64,000 bases of DNA from Bacteroidota bacterium (GTDB taxonomy: Bacteria; Bacteroidota; Bacteroidia; M30B66), in the NCBI GenBank assembly GCA_027490225.1, contig JAIXYK010000027.1, forward strand, positions 1-64,000, read 5' to 3'. The notes beneath the pieces are model-generated. The model was given only the letters and a program-made list of their open reading frames with translations. It searched no databases and had not been told where the DNA came from. Below, in pieces: positions 42,401 through 50,602 of the stretch. The translations under genes were made by a program, and so were the position numbers. How positions within the stretch are numbered: the stretch's first letter is position 1; every line of letters begins with the position of its first letter.

Positions 42401-42854
42401 GGCCGAGTGGACTGGGACTTCAGATTGGTTGAAAGAGAATTTTGTAATCTCTGCTGGAGCACATTCTTTAAAATGGGCATTCGAAAAAGATGACATGGTT
42501 TCTGCCGGTGAAGACGCAGTTTGGATAGACTGGATTACGTTTCCAAATGGAAATTTTACTGATAATCCAAATGGATTTAATGTTTTAGAAAAAAAGCAAG
42601 TAGTTCAAATATTCCCAAATCCTGCAAGCGATGTTTTTACTATTTCTTTAAATACAACGATTCAAGATGTTTGTGCTGTTTCATTGTTTGATTTATCAGG
42701 AAGAAGAATCTATTCATTGGGCGATATTGATTTGCAAAAAGGCTTAAATACTGCTACATTTCAAGTTCCGGCTTCTATTGCTAATGGATATTATTTTCTC
42801 CAATTTTCCGGAAACGAGCAGTTAACTTGTGAGAAAATTTCTATTTTTCGTTAG
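39483..42854 (+). CDS. Gingipain-like (C25 family) cysteine peptidase with T9SS sorting domain
   Basis: This 1123-residue protein has a signal peptide (cleavage near NAQQ). A beta-rich propeptide-like region (about 20-210) contains the ATPILRAGAPDLPKFTKSL pattern of gingipain prodomains. The C25 catalytic domain (about 220-570) has the active-site His434 in ITYCGHGS and Cys467 in WSVACVNGEFD. Beta-sandwich domains follow (about 590-1020), and a T9SS type A sorting domain closes the chain (QIFPNPASDVFTIS ... CEKISIFR). In Porphyromonas, C25 enzymes are Arg- or Lys-specific surface proteases. PorU, the T9SS sortase, also belongs to C25 but lacks a sorting domain, so this is a cargo protease rather than PorU. 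Specificity cannot be assigned. Confidence 0.93.
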   Translation: MKVKIFQVAIFVLLSAGILNAQQNEISLINSSADYSSSSILISVNDFTLKNVNTSLGEEKVLIANSATPILRAGAPDLPKFTKSLIIPDLASMEVEILSDEYTDYENVSIAPSLGNFSRTILLNDSNRTKGAVYQQNEFYPSQIATLRNPYIINDFRGSTITFYPFQYNPVTRILRVHTQITVRVKQNSLAPINVFNRIKPIAITNESTQMYARQFLNYSSARYAALEEDGELLIIAHGPFMNAMLPFIKWKNAKGIKTTMVNIADIGNNSNNIKNYIANYYQNHTLAYVILVGDIAQIASPTLSGGKSDPSYGYISGNDSYPEVIVGRISAETEAHVTTQVQKFIQYEKNPDASSFYTKTMGVASNEGPGDDNEMDWEHIRNIQGKLLEYTYSERFEFYDGSQGEQDASGNPSSNTIQPTLNTGVGVITYCGHGSCTSWGSSGFNTSDVSQLTNTNKLPFIWSVACVNGEFDNGTCYGEAWLRANNNGNLTGAVGAFMSSINQSWNPPMAAQDEMVDILTENILGVNTRTFGGISISGCLKMNDEYGAAGDEMTDTWHIFGDPTMMVRTAQPLALQVNHATSTNLGGVVFPVNVNIENALVAISQNGVLLGKANVAGSVAIVNFEAINSLDSLTVTVTAFNRIPYQGKVAIIQPTEAFVVVNSAPLNDPLGNQNQLADYNETVNLGLALINQGETATGEILATVSTTSSEISLLSSTCQISSIAPGESFDIASCIQFVVSDEIEDQTIVNFDVLVTDNNGNQWNNVVPVIIQAPKIVISGYEISDAAGNNNNRLDVGESATITVNYKNIGHSKALYGNGLITASSFIAPLTNAQNLLDLDVNAENSNSFSFQVNSDAPIGSNVEFNFLNEFGFYTANLSAIEKIGLIVEDAESADFTHFPWLNQSNIPWEIDAVNKFQGDNSFISGNISDSEISELVINYTVLADDSLSFVRKVSCEEGYDFLRFYLDDVLMAEWTGTSDWLKENFVISAGAHSLKWAFEKDDMVSAGEDAVWIDWITFPNGNFTDNPNGFNVLEKKQVVQIFPNPASDVFTISLNTTIQDVCAVSLFDLSGRRIYSLGDIDLQKGLNTATFQVPASIANGYYFLQFSGNEQLTCEKISIFR

Positions 42855-42864
42855 CCGATTTCTA

Positions 42865-42892
42865 TTGCGCATCGTTTATTTTGTGCAATTTG
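42865..42892 (+). promoter_or_regulatory. Candidate promoter for hutH (TTG-N17-GCAATTTG)
   Basis: TTG at 42865-42867 is separated by 17 bases from GCAATTTG at 42885-42892, which matches TAnnTTTG in six of eight positions. It lies in the 65-base gap between the peptidase stop and the hutH ATG. The spacing is good and the -7 match is partial. Confidence 0.3.
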
Positions 42893-42919
42893 CGGCTCCA
42901 AATTTAAATCACCAACACA

Positions 42920-44422
42920 ATGCTGGGTACACCAATTACGCCCGAGTTCCATTCTATTGAAGAGTTTGCTCAAATCATTCAATCTAAAGTTCAAATTCAA
43001 CTTTCAGCCATCACCAGCCAAAAAATACTTGATGGAAGAAATTTTTTAGACCATAAATTAAAGAAGGCTACCCAGCCAATTTACGGAATCAATACTGGTT
43101 TCGGCGCTTTGTGCGACGTTAAAATTGAAGAAGAATTCCTTGTTGAATTGCAGGAAAATTTGGTGCGCTCACATGCATGTGGTTTAGGAGAAACTGTTCC
43201 TGATGAGGTGGTGAAATGGATGTTACTGCTTAAGATTCAATCGCTTTCCTATGGTTTATCAGGCGTTCAATTAAAAACAGTTCAAAGACTTGTAGATTTT
43301 TTTAATGCAGATTTCCTTCCAGTTATTTATCAGCAAGGTTCTTTAGGAGCTTCAGGAGATTTGGCTCCACTCGCACATTTATCGTTACCTTTAATAGGCG
43401 AAGGTGAAATAATTGCACAAGGTATTAAGTTAAGCACCGCGGAACTTAACAAAAAAATGAATTGGGAATCTATAAAGCTCCAATCAAAAGAAGGTCTTGC
43501 TTTGCTCAATGGTACCCAGTTTATGGCTGCATACGGAGCATTTCTAATAACTAAGTTTGAAAGGATTATTGAATGGGCCGTTGCAGTTGCTGCTATTAGC
43601 ATTGAGGCTTTTGATGCACGTTTAGATCCATTTCATCCAAGTCTTCATACGATTCGACATCACAAAGGTCAACAGGTAATTGCTTTACAAATTAGGAAAT
43701 GGCTCAAAGGCAGTGAGCTCATTAATCAGCCTAAAAAAGCGGTACAAGATCCTTACTCATTCCGCTGCATTCCCCAAGTTATTGGTGCATCTTGGGATGT
43801 TTTGCAACACGTAAAACAAGTATTTACCAATGAAATAAATGCCGTTACCGATAATCCAACAATTTTTCCTGATGAAGACCTCATACTTTCCGGTGGGAAT
43901 TTTCACGGTCAACCATTAGCAATGGCATTAGATTATTTAAGCATTGCCATGCATGAGTTGGGTAGTATTTCTGAAAGAAGGGTGTATCAATTAATTTCTG
44001 GAAAAAGAGATTTACCTCCGTTTTTGGTTGCAAACCCTGGACTAAATTCAGGTTTAATGATTCCGCAATACACTGCCGCTTCTATTGTGAGTCAAAACAA
44101 ACAGCTTTGCACACCTGCTTCTATTGATACAATCGACTCTTCTGCCGGACAGGAAGATCATGTGAGTATGGGAGCAAATGCAGCAACAAAAGCATACAGA
44201 ATCTTTGAAAATTTAGAAAAGCTTCTTGCAATAGAACTTTTTACTGCGACCCAAGCACTTCACTTTAGGAAAAACGCTGCAACATCACCTCAAATTCAAC
44301 AGTTGGTAAATGACTACCGACAAAAGGTAAGTTTCGTAGAAAACGACAGGGTGTTGCATATTGACCTATTAAATAGTATTAAATTTTTGCAGGAATATTC
44401 ACTGAAATTAGATAATGAATAG
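42920..44422 (+). CDS. hutH: Histidine ammonia-lyase
   Basis: This 500-residue member of the MIO-dependent aromatic amino acid lyase family has the self-cyclising triad Ala144-Ser145-Gly146 in GSLGASGDLAPLAHLSL. Other family motifs are YGINTGFGALCDV, the NGTQFMAAYGAF region, QDPYSFRCIPQVIGA, TDNPTIFPDEDLILSGGNFHGQPLA and SSAGQEDHVSMGANA. It converts L-histidine to urocanate and ammonia, the first step of histidine degradation. HutH is favoured over PAL or TAL by overall similarity and the QDPYSFRC block. The other hut genes are not in this window. Confidence 0.93.
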   Translation: MLGTPITPEFHSIEEFAQIIQSKVQIQLSAITSQKILDGRNFLDHKLKKATQPIYGINTGFGALCDVKIEEEFLVELQENLVRSHACGLGETVPDEVVKWMLLLKIQSLSYGLSGVQLKTVQRLVDFFNADFLPVIYQQGSLGASGDLAPLAHLSLPLIGEGEIIAQGIKLSTAELNKKMNWESIKLQSKEGLALLNGTQFMAAYGAFLITKFERIIEWAVAVAAISIEAFDARLDPFHPSLHTIRHHKGQQVIALQIRKWLKGSELINQPKKAVQDPYSFRCIPQVIGASWDVLQHVKQVFTNEINAVTDNPTIFPDEDLILSGGNFHGQPLAMALDYLSIAMHELGSISERRVYQLISGKRDLPPFLVANPGLNSGLMIPQYTAASIVSQNKQLCTPASIDTIDSSAGQEDHVSMGANAATKAYRIFENLEKLLAIELFTATQALHFRKNAATSPQIQQLVNDYRQKVSFVENDRVLHIDLLNSIKFLQEYSLKLDNE

Positions 44423-44594
44423 ATGTTTTTTTGCTTTAAATAATCTACTTTATCTATTGGGATTATTAAAAGCTATCCTAAATTAGTTTCACAGTTTTTT
44501 TGTAATATTGCGGCAAATTTTGGTTTTAGGCAATACTTTCGGAATAATAAAATTATATATCTGTTTCATTTTAAAGGTTTCTCCTAATTAATTT

Positions 44595-45029
44595 ATGAAT
44601 TTGTTTAGATTTAAAGTGATTAGCCTTCTTTTAAAAAGTAAAACAGATAATTTATTTGTGCAGATTTTCCGATATACTTTTGTAGGCGGAGTTGCCTTTA
44701 TAGTTGATTTTTCATTATTATATTTATTAACAGATTTATTCAAGATACACTATTTAGTTTCCGCTGGAATTTCTTTTATTTTCGGGCTTTTAGTAAATTA
44801 TTTATTAAGTATTCTTTGGGTTTTCAATTCTAGGAAAATAAAGAATGTATTGAATGAATTTTTATTTTTCACTCTAATTGGACTTTTTGGATTAGGCATC
44901 ACAGAAGTCTTGTTATGGATGCTTACAGATTTATTTGCATTATATTATTTATACTCCAAAATAATCACAACGGTTATAGTTTATTTTTGGAATTTCTTTG
45001 CAAGGAAATATTTACTTTTTAATAAATAA
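44595..45029 (+). CDS. GtrA-like membrane protein
   Basis: This 144-residue protein has four predicted transmembrane helices. It matches the GtrA/DPMS family: FRYTFVGGVAFIVDFSLLYLLTDLF, YLVSAGISFIFGLLVNYLLSILWVF, FTLIGLFGLGITEVLLWMLTDLF and ITTVIVYFWNFFARKYLLF. Such proteins are thought to help move polyprenyl-phosphate-linked sugars across the inner membrane. It is the first gene of a three-gene cluster with an FAD oxidoreductase 12 bases on and a GT39-like glycosyltransferase. A weak TAATATTG -7 candidate (44503-44510) lies upstream. Confidence 0.87.
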   Translation: MNLFRFKVISLLLKSKTDNLFVQIFRYTFVGGVAFIVDFSLLYLLTDLFKIHYLVSAGISFIFGLLVNYLLSILWVFNSRKIKNVLNEFLFFTLIGLFGLGITEVLLWMLTDLFALYYLYSKIITTVIVYFWNFFARKYLLFNK

Positions 45030-45041
45030 AAACAATATAGA

Positions 45042-46628
45042 ATGACTAAAACAGCTATAATAATTGGTGCTGGTCCAGCGGGATTAACCGCGGCATATGA
45101 ATTAGTTACAAGGACTGATATTAAACCAATAATTATTGAAAGATCTAATGATATTGGCGGTATTTCAAAAACCGTTGTTCACAATGGAAATAGAATTGAT
45201 ATTGGCGGACATAGATTTTTCTCTAAATCTGATAAAGTTATGAAATGGTGGCAAGAAATATTGCCAATTCAAGGTTCAGACTCCAAGGATGATATTCTCA
45301 AAGAGATTTATTACAGAAAGAAAAAAACGCAAGTTAAGTTATCTCCTAATGGACCAGATCCTGAGAAAACAGATAAAGTAATGCTTATCAGAAGTAGGCT
45401 GTCTAGAATTTTCTTTTTAAGGAAGTTCTTTGATTATCCTATCTCTCTCAATTTGGAAACTATTTCTAAACTTGGAGTAGGCAGAATTATTAAGATAGGG
45501 TGGACTTATATGTGGATTCAGATTTTTCCTGTTAAGAATGTAAAATCCCTAGAAGATTTTTTTATAAGTCGCTTTGGAACAGAGTTATATAAAACGTTTT
45601 TCAAAGATTACACAGAAAAAGTTTGGGGAGTTCCTTGTACAGAAATAGCTGCAGATTGGGGGGCTCAAAGAATTAAACAACTATCTATTTCAAGAGCTTT
45701 ATTGCATGCTTTGAAGTCAATATTTAGAAGTGAAAAATCAATTGAACAAAAAAATACGGATACTAGTCTTATAGAACAATTTATGTATCCAAAGCTTGGT
45801 CCAGGCCAAATGTGGGAAACAGTAGCTAAAATTGTAGAAGAGAAGGGTGCCGTGATTATAAAAAATGCCCAAGTTGTAGAACTAAATTTATCAAATAATC
45901 AGGTAAATGAAATTACATACGTTAATAACTCTACCAAAGAGAAAACAGTTTTAAAAGGTGATTATTTCTTTTCAACTATGCCCATTAAAGAGTTAATGAT
46001 TGCCATGGGCGATGTTGTTCCAAAAACTGTTCTAGATATCAGTAATGGATTGCAATACCGCGATTTTATTACAGTTGGTTTGCTTCTCAACAAACTGAAA
46101 ATTCAAAATGAAACAAAAATAGATACGCTTAATGGTTTAGTACCTGATAGTTGGATTTATATTCAGGAAAGAGATGTGAAAGTAGGTAGGCTTCAAATTT
46201 TTAATAATTGGTCGCCTTACATGGTTTCAGATATTAATAAGGCATGGATTGGATTAGAGTACTTTTGTAATGAAGGTGATGAGCTTTGGGAGAAAAAAGA
46301 CGATGAATTCATAAAATTTGCAATCGACGAATTACACAGTATAGATATTATTGATAAAAGTGAGGTAATTGATAGCACAATAATTAGAGTTCCAAAGACA
46401 TATCCAGCATATTTTGGAACCTATTCTCAGTTTAGTGTAATATCTGATTACACGGATACAATAGAGAATCTCTTTTTAGTTGGAAGAAATGGAATGCATA
46501 AGTATAATAATCAAGACCATTCAATGCTTACTGCAATAACTGCTGTAAACAACATTATTTCTGGCGAGAAATCCAAAAGTAATATTTGGAGTATAAATAC
46601 AGAAGAGGATTATCACGAAGAAAAATAG
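45042..46628 (+). CDS. FAD-dependent oxidoreductase (UDP-galactopyranose mutase/protoporphyrinogen-oxidase-like)
   Basis: This 528-residue cytoplasmic flavoprotein has the dinucleotide-binding motif [13 protein letters not shown] at residues 9-21, followed by [12 protein letters not shown], and [13 protein letters not shown] (about 50-62), a hallmark of this amine-oxidase/UGM-like group. [23 protein letters not shown] and the C-terminal [21 protein letters not shown] (FAD-contacting) also belong to it. Such proteins occur in polysaccharide loci of Bacteroidota. The substrate could be a nucleotide- or polyprenyl-linked sugar, but that is inferred from neighbours. It lies between GtrA and a GT39-like transferase and is surely co-transcribed. 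Confidence 0.85.
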   Translation: MTKTAIIIGAGPAGLTAAYELVTRTDIKPIIIERSNDIGGISKTVVHNGNRIDIGGHRFFSKSDKVMKWWQEILPIQGSDSKDDILKEIYYRKKKTQVKLSPNGPDPEKTDKVMLIRSRLSRIFFLRKFFDYPISLNLETISKLGVGRIIKIGWTYMWIQIFPVKNVKSLEDFFISRFGTELYKTFFKDYTEKVWGVPCTEIAADWGAQRIKQLSISRALLHALKSIFRSEKSIEQKNTDTSLIEQFMYPKLGPGQMWETVAKIVEEKGAVIIKNAQVVELNLSNNQVNEITYVNNSTKEKTVLKGDYFFSTMPIKELMIAMGDVVPKTVLDISNGLQYRDFITVGLLLNKLKIQNETKIDTLNGLVPDSWIYIQERDVKVGRLQIFNNWSPYMVSDINKAWIGLEYFCNEGDELWEKKDDEFIKFAIDELHSIDIIDKSEVIDSTIIRVPKTYPAYFGTYSQFSVISDYTDTIENLFLVGRNGMHKYNNQDHSMLTAITAVNNIISGEKSKSNIWSINTEEDYHEEK

Positions 46629-46639
46629 TTTATGACTTT

Positions 46640-47923
46640 ATGAAAAAAGGTATTGTTGAACTATTCGTAAAATATTTCCCATATATTTTATTCATAACTT
46701 GTCTTATTGTATATTCTTTCATTGTTTTAGTTTTTCAAGATTTCCATTTGATTGGAGACGAGAATAGGTATATCAGACATGCTCAATGCATCGCAAAAGG
46801 AATATTTACTCCTCCAGATAATGATATGTGGCTTTGGAATGGACCAGGTTATCCACTTTTAATTTTACCAATTATACAGCTTTTCGACAATTATATAACA
46901 CCAATTAGATTACTCAATGTTATTTTATTGTCAGTTTCTTTAGTTGTATTTTATAAAACATTATTGAAAATAAATACTATTAGAACTTCAATAATAGCAA
47001 CAATTGCATTTGCATGTTATATATTAATTTGGAAAAGTTTGCCTTTAATTATGACTGAAATTGCAACAATATTTTTCTTAGTCTTGATACTTTTCTATGT
47101 TGTAGATAATAATAAATCATGGAAAAGGGTATTCTTATTAGCTTTTCTGCTATCTTTTCTTTGCATGATTAAAATTGTATTCGGATATATATTTTGTTTA
47201 ATGTGCTTGTTAATTTTGGGATATGAGTATTTTAATAAAAATAATGAAACGTTAAAATTTTTAAGAAAATCTCTTTTATTGTGCTTATTGTTTTGTACTC
47301 CTTGGTTAACGTATACTTATATTAAATCAGGAAAGATTTTTTACTGGGGGGCTTCTGGTGGTTTAAACTTATATTGGATGTCTAATCCTAGCCCTAATGA
47401 ATTAGGAGAATACATGGACTTTTCATTTGAGTCAGCGCTTGGCGTACCTAATGCTAAAATTGGATTTCAAAAAAGTCATGGAGAAGAAATTAATAGAATA
47501 ATCAATAATTTTAAATATGAAAAAAGAGATGATGAATTTAAAAGAGTTGCAATAAAAAATATAAAAGAACATCCAACAAGCTTCTTGAAAAATGTTTGGT
47601 GTAATATTGGGCGCTTCTTTTTTAATTATCCTTATTCTTATTATCCACAGCAGCCATCCACTTTAATAAATATATTAATTAATGGACCAATAGTTGGATT
47701 TATTATTTTTCTTTCTATTCATGCAATATTGTTCTTTAGGCGATATCCTATTTCAATTCAATTTACATTGGTAACTATTGCATTTTATTTATTTATCAAT
47801 TTTCCTTTGAGCTCGCTAATCAGAATGTTTTATGTAATAATTCCGTTTTTGTTTTTTTGGTTTGCGTTTGTTTTTGATAGAATCAATTTTAAACTGGAGC
47901 CCAAATTAAAGACCCTTAATTAA
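46640..47923 (+). CDS. GT39-like membrane glycosyltransferase (ArnT/PMT-type)
   Basis: This 427-residue multispanning protein has about ten hydrophobic helices. The first extracytoplasmic loop holds the acidic pair Asp40-Glu41 (HLIGDENRY), as in GT39/ArnT family enzymes that transfer sugars from polyprenyl phosphates. ATG 46640 is chosen because the longer ORF start at 46586 would overlap the preceding gene by 43 bases and add a charged 18-residue lead, whereas MKKGIVELFVKYFPYILF begins properly. Together with GtrA and the flavoenzyme it suggests decoration of a lipid, glycan or protein on the periplasmic face. Its last eight bases overlap the convergent next gene. Confidence 0.82.
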   Translation: MKKGIVELFVKYFPYILFITCLIVYSFIVLVFQDFHLIGDENRYIRHAQCIAKGIFTPPDNDMWLWNGPGYPLLILPIIQLFDNYITPIRLLNVILLSVSLVVFYKTLLKINTIRTSIIATIAFACYILIWKSLPLIMTEIATIFFLVLILFYVVDNNKSWKRVFLLAFLLSFLCMIKIVFGYIFCLMCLLILGYEYFNKNNETLKFLRKSLLLCLLFCTPWLTYTYIKSGKIFYWGASGGLNLYWMSNPSPNELGEYMDFSFESALGVPNAKIGFQKSHGEEINRIINNFKYEKRDDEFKRVAIKNIKEHPTSFLKNVWCNIGRFFFNYPYSYYPQQPSTLINILINGPIVGFIIFLSIHAILFFRRYPISIQFTLVTIAFYLFINFPLSSLIRMFYVIIPFLFFWFAFVFDRINFKLEPKLKTLN

Positions 47924-48593
47924 TATTTTCACTATAATTAATTTTATACATCAGCTCTTTTGCTTCACCATCATTAGGAGAAATTTCTAACCATTTATTT
48001 ACGAAAAGTAAAGCGCTGTCTTTTTTACCTAACGCTTCGTAAGTGATGCAAGCATTAATATAACCTAACCTGGCTTCAGGATACTTATCTCTAATTTGTT
48101 CAAGCGTAATTAATGATGCCCTGTAATTTGCAGTTTCATATTCACCCTGAGCTTTTTGCAACATTTTTTCTAGTTGCTGGTAATCGTACCATTTATAAGC
48201 AAATAAACTTATAACGATAGTAATTGTAAACAGGACGGATAACAAGGCTGGCTTCAATAAAGATTCAACCTGGTGCTCTTCATTTTCATCTAAATACCTT
48301 CTGTATAATGGATATTGAATGGCTGCAATGCTTATAGAAGTTATAATTACACCAATTGAAATTGCAGTGTCGAAATTCTCTGGAGCAAGCAAGAGAATGG
48401 CAATAAACAATATAAACAATGCAAACCCAATGATGTAAGTTGGTTTCTCAAGATTAGGCCTGCCAAGCTTTTTGTAATTTTTCCCTAATAAGATAAATCC
48501 GGGCAACAGTAAACAAAAGAAACTGATAACTCCAATGTAAAGCGGGCTCCAAACTTTTGAAGAAGGATTTTCTAATGGCTTTTCGTTTTTCAT
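47916..48593 (-). CDS. Membrane protein with C-terminal TPR-like region
   Basis: This 225-residue protein has four transmembrane helices (about 17-38, 49-70, 76-95 and 112-132), then a soluble C-terminal part with two TPR-like hairpins (YQQLEKMLQKAQGEYETANYRASLITLEQI, GYINACITYEALGKKDSALLFVNKWLEISPND). The family is not recognised. It is three bases downstream of the beta-propeller lipoprotein gene and so may be the last gene of the cobalamin operon, although its function need not be related. It converges with, and overlaps by eight bases, the GT39-like gene. Confidence 0.72.
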   Translation of the reverse strand: MKNEKPLENPSSKVWSPLYIGVISFFCLLLPGFILLGKNYKKLGRPNLEKPTYIIGFALFILFIAILLLAPENFDTAISIGVIITSISIAAIQYPLYRRYLDENEEHQVESLLKPALLSVLFTITIVISLFAYKWYDYQQLEKMLQKAQGEYETANYRASLITLEQIRDKYPEARLGYINACITYEALGKKDSALLFVNKWLEISPNDGEAKELMYKINYSENIN

Positions 48594-48596
48594 AAC

Positions 48597-49637
48597 TCAG
48601 TAAAAATAAAAACCGGAAGGTATAATCCCAACTGAATAATTTTTTTGTTCTACACCAGTTGAACTATACTGATATACTTTTCCATTTTGAACAAAATCTT
48701 TTGCATCGCTCACCCAAATGCTATTGTCTGATGGATGGATTCCCAAACCATAAAAAATTCGGCCATTTTCAGCAATAATTGGAGAAGTCCTCAATGCTGT
48801 TTCAGCGATATCTAATTTATAAACTCCTCCGTTTAGGTAATATAAATCATTGCCCGTTTTATCTATACGCAATCTTTTGGGATGATTAGTTGGTGATGGA
48901 AGTGTGAAATGTACAATTTCAGTGCTGTTTTGGGGATTAATTTTCCATATGCTTCCTGCTGTTTCATTGGGTGGTAAATTGCCCTCGCAAAGTGCCCAAA
49001 TATTGCCATTTTTATCTTTTATAATACTTGTCGGACTATCGCCCACTTGCACAGAATCTACTATTTGGTCGGTGGTTACGTTTATGGCGTACAATTTATT
49101 TCGCCTCACATTACACACCCAAGCCAATCCATTGCTAAGTATCATTTCTTCTGTCCAGCCCGAGCATGAAATTTCGCCTGTTTTGGAAGCATTCACTGGA
49201 TTTATTATATGAATTGCATTGGCGTGTAAATCACTCACATACACTTTGTTTTCGGCTACTTGCAAGGCATATCTTGGAGATGGTAAATTGTTAATTACAC
49301 CCAAAGAAGCAAATGTTTTATTGTTAATTCTTTCAATTTTTTGGGAATTGTTTACAATCATCCATAGCTCCTCTTTATATGGAAAAATTGACTGAAAAAC
49401 ATCACCCAAAGGCCTATTATTGGCTGTTGTAAAAACATCGTTTTCTACACTTGAATGTAAAGTTGAGATAGCACTTAAAGAAGCGTTTCCCCAATTAAAA
49501 GTGCCTTCATTAATAACCAAAGTTGTGTGTCCTGTTTCTGGTGGTGTTATTACACTCTTTTTTATTTCTTCCTTTTTACAAGAAGAAAAAAACAAAAGAT
49601 AAATTGCTAAAAAACGAATCAATGTGCTACAATGCAT
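48597..49637 (-). CDS. Beta-propeller surface lipoprotein, BtuG-like (DUF5074/YncE-like)
   Basis: This 346-residue protein has a lipoprotein signal (RFLAIYLLFFSSC, lipidated Cys20), then a chain of about 300 residues with repeated four-strand blades: VYVSDLHANAIHIINP, LAWVCNVRRNKLYAINVTTDQIVDSVQVG, IWALCEGN, IWVSDAKDF. This is a seven-bladed YncE/DUF5074-type beta-propeller. In Bacteroides, BtuG proteins of this fold are surface lipoproteins that bind cobalamin very tightly and hand it to BtuB. The riboswitch-BtuB context here supports that role, but ligand binding is inferred. ATG 49637 is used (MHCSTLIRF); the longer start adds 12 polar residues before the signal. It overlaps the upstream gene by 19 bases. 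Confidence 0.8.
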   Translation of the reverse strand: MHCSTLIRFLAIYLLFFSSCKKEEIKKSVITPPETGHTTLVINEGTFNWGNASLSAISTLHSSVENDVFTTANNRPLGDVFQSIFPYKEELWMIVNNSQKIERINNKTFASLGVINNLPSPRYALQVAENKVYVSDLHANAIHIINPVNASKTGEISCSGWTEEMILSNGLAWVCNVRRNKLYAINVTTDQIVDSVQVGDSPTSIIKDKNGNIWALCEGNLPPNETAGSIWKINPQNSTEIVHFTLPSPTNHPKRLRIDKTGNDLYYLNGGVYKLDIAETALRTSPIIAENGRIFYGLGIHPSDNSIWVSDAKDFVQNGKVYQYSSTGVEQKNYSVGIIPSGFYFY

Positions 49638-50602
49638 GGTATTATTGCTTTGTTGTTTTTCAGTTGGATGCACATATAATATGTTCCATTCTGCAAAGTT
49701 GAGGTATTTATTTGAAAACCTTGCTGGTTCTGCAACACGATTGCACCGGCTACTTTGCGGCCTGCAATACTTAGGAGTGTAAAGTTGATTATCTCATCTT
49801 GAATAACAACTTGCTGAAATACATCGGCTGGTTGCGGATAAACTTGATACTTTGAACAAGGAACTTCTTGCGTTGCAGCCGGGTCATTATGATGAATCAC
49901 GCCAACTGCATCTAAATCAAAACCACAACTGGGAAATGGAGTAGGCCATGGGTCCAATATTTTTCTCCCTCCAGCATCGCGCGAACAAAACTCATTTTGG
50001 TTACTTCCAACAACATCTACCAAACGAACATGCGTTATTGCATTTACATTTAATTCTGGAAATGAAGACAGCTCTTCCAGGTCGAAAGGTGTTCCGAAAC
50101 CTGCTTTATACTTCCCAGCTAGGTTGTTTAATTTAGTTGCTTCTAAATAATCAAAAGGACCAATTGTCCATGTTGTGTCGGTTAGCGATGTTGCTGGAAA
50201 GCGCACATAATTTTCACCATCTGAACTTACTTCAACAAAGGCCAATTCAAGAAAAATACCATCAAAGCTATTTTCAAAAACGGCAAAGTCGTAACCTGGT
50301 CCATTTTTTATTGAAAACGGAAAAGTAAGAATGGCTTGTCCACCATCACCTAAACTCACCAAACCATTGCTCAAAGCGGCGCCTGTGGCTAATTCAGGTT
50401 CTCCTGCACTTGCAACTCCTAATGAATCTGCACCCACTTGCAATGGTCCTCGAAAAATTTCAGCACCTGTTGCCCACGCTTTAAAAATGGTACTGTCTTT
50501 CCAAATAGCAGTAGAACCTGGCTCGCCCGCTGCAGGAGCAAATTGAGCGCTGCCAGTATTCCACAGTAAAAACAAAATTGAGAGTAATGAAAAACGCAAC
50601 AT
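49619..50602 (-). CDS. T9SS-sorted cell-surface protein of the cobalamin locus
   Basis: This 327-residue protein has a signal peptide (cleavage near GSAQ) and a beta-rich domain of about 215 residues. That domain has the blocks FAPAAGEPGSTAIWKDSTIF, LGDGGQAILTFPFSIKNGPGYDFAVFENSF, FLELAFVEVSSDGENYVRFPA, HVRLVDVVG and FDLDAVGVI. I recognise this as a Bacteroidota surface-protein family often found with cobalamin TonB receptors, from memory only. The last ~75 residues look like a T9SS sorting domain with a variant YPQPAD in place of YPNPA. Position between the DUF4465 and propeller genes supports a role in corrinoid capture at the surface. Its start directly abuts the stop of the DUF4465 gene. 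Confidence 0.75.
   Translation of the reverse strand: MLRFSLLSILFLLWNTGSAQFAPAAGEPGSTAIWKDSTIFKAWATGAEIFRGPLQVGADSLGVASAGEPELATGAALSNGLVSLGDGGQAILTFPFSIKNGPGYDFAVFENSFDGIFLELAFVEVSSDGENYVRFPATSLTDTTWTIGPFDYLEATKLNNLAGKYKAGFGTPFDLEELSSFPELNVNAITHVRLVDVVGSNQNEFCSRDAGGRKILDPWPTPFPSCGFDLDAVGVIHHNDPAATQEVPCSKYQVYPQPADVFQQVVIQDEIINFTLLSIAGRKVAGAIVLQNQQGFQINTSTLQNGTYYMCIQLKNNKAIIPCIVAH

Noticed and set aside
39483-42854. PorU sortase of the type IX system
   Set aside because: C25 family membership fits, but the protein carries its own T9SS sorting domain, which PorU lacks, so it is treated as a cargo protease.
39483-44422. Functional link between the gingipain-like peptidase and hutH (peptide to histidine catabolism)
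   Set aside because: Only adjacency supports it; no other hut genes are nearby and a separate promoter candidate precedes hutH.
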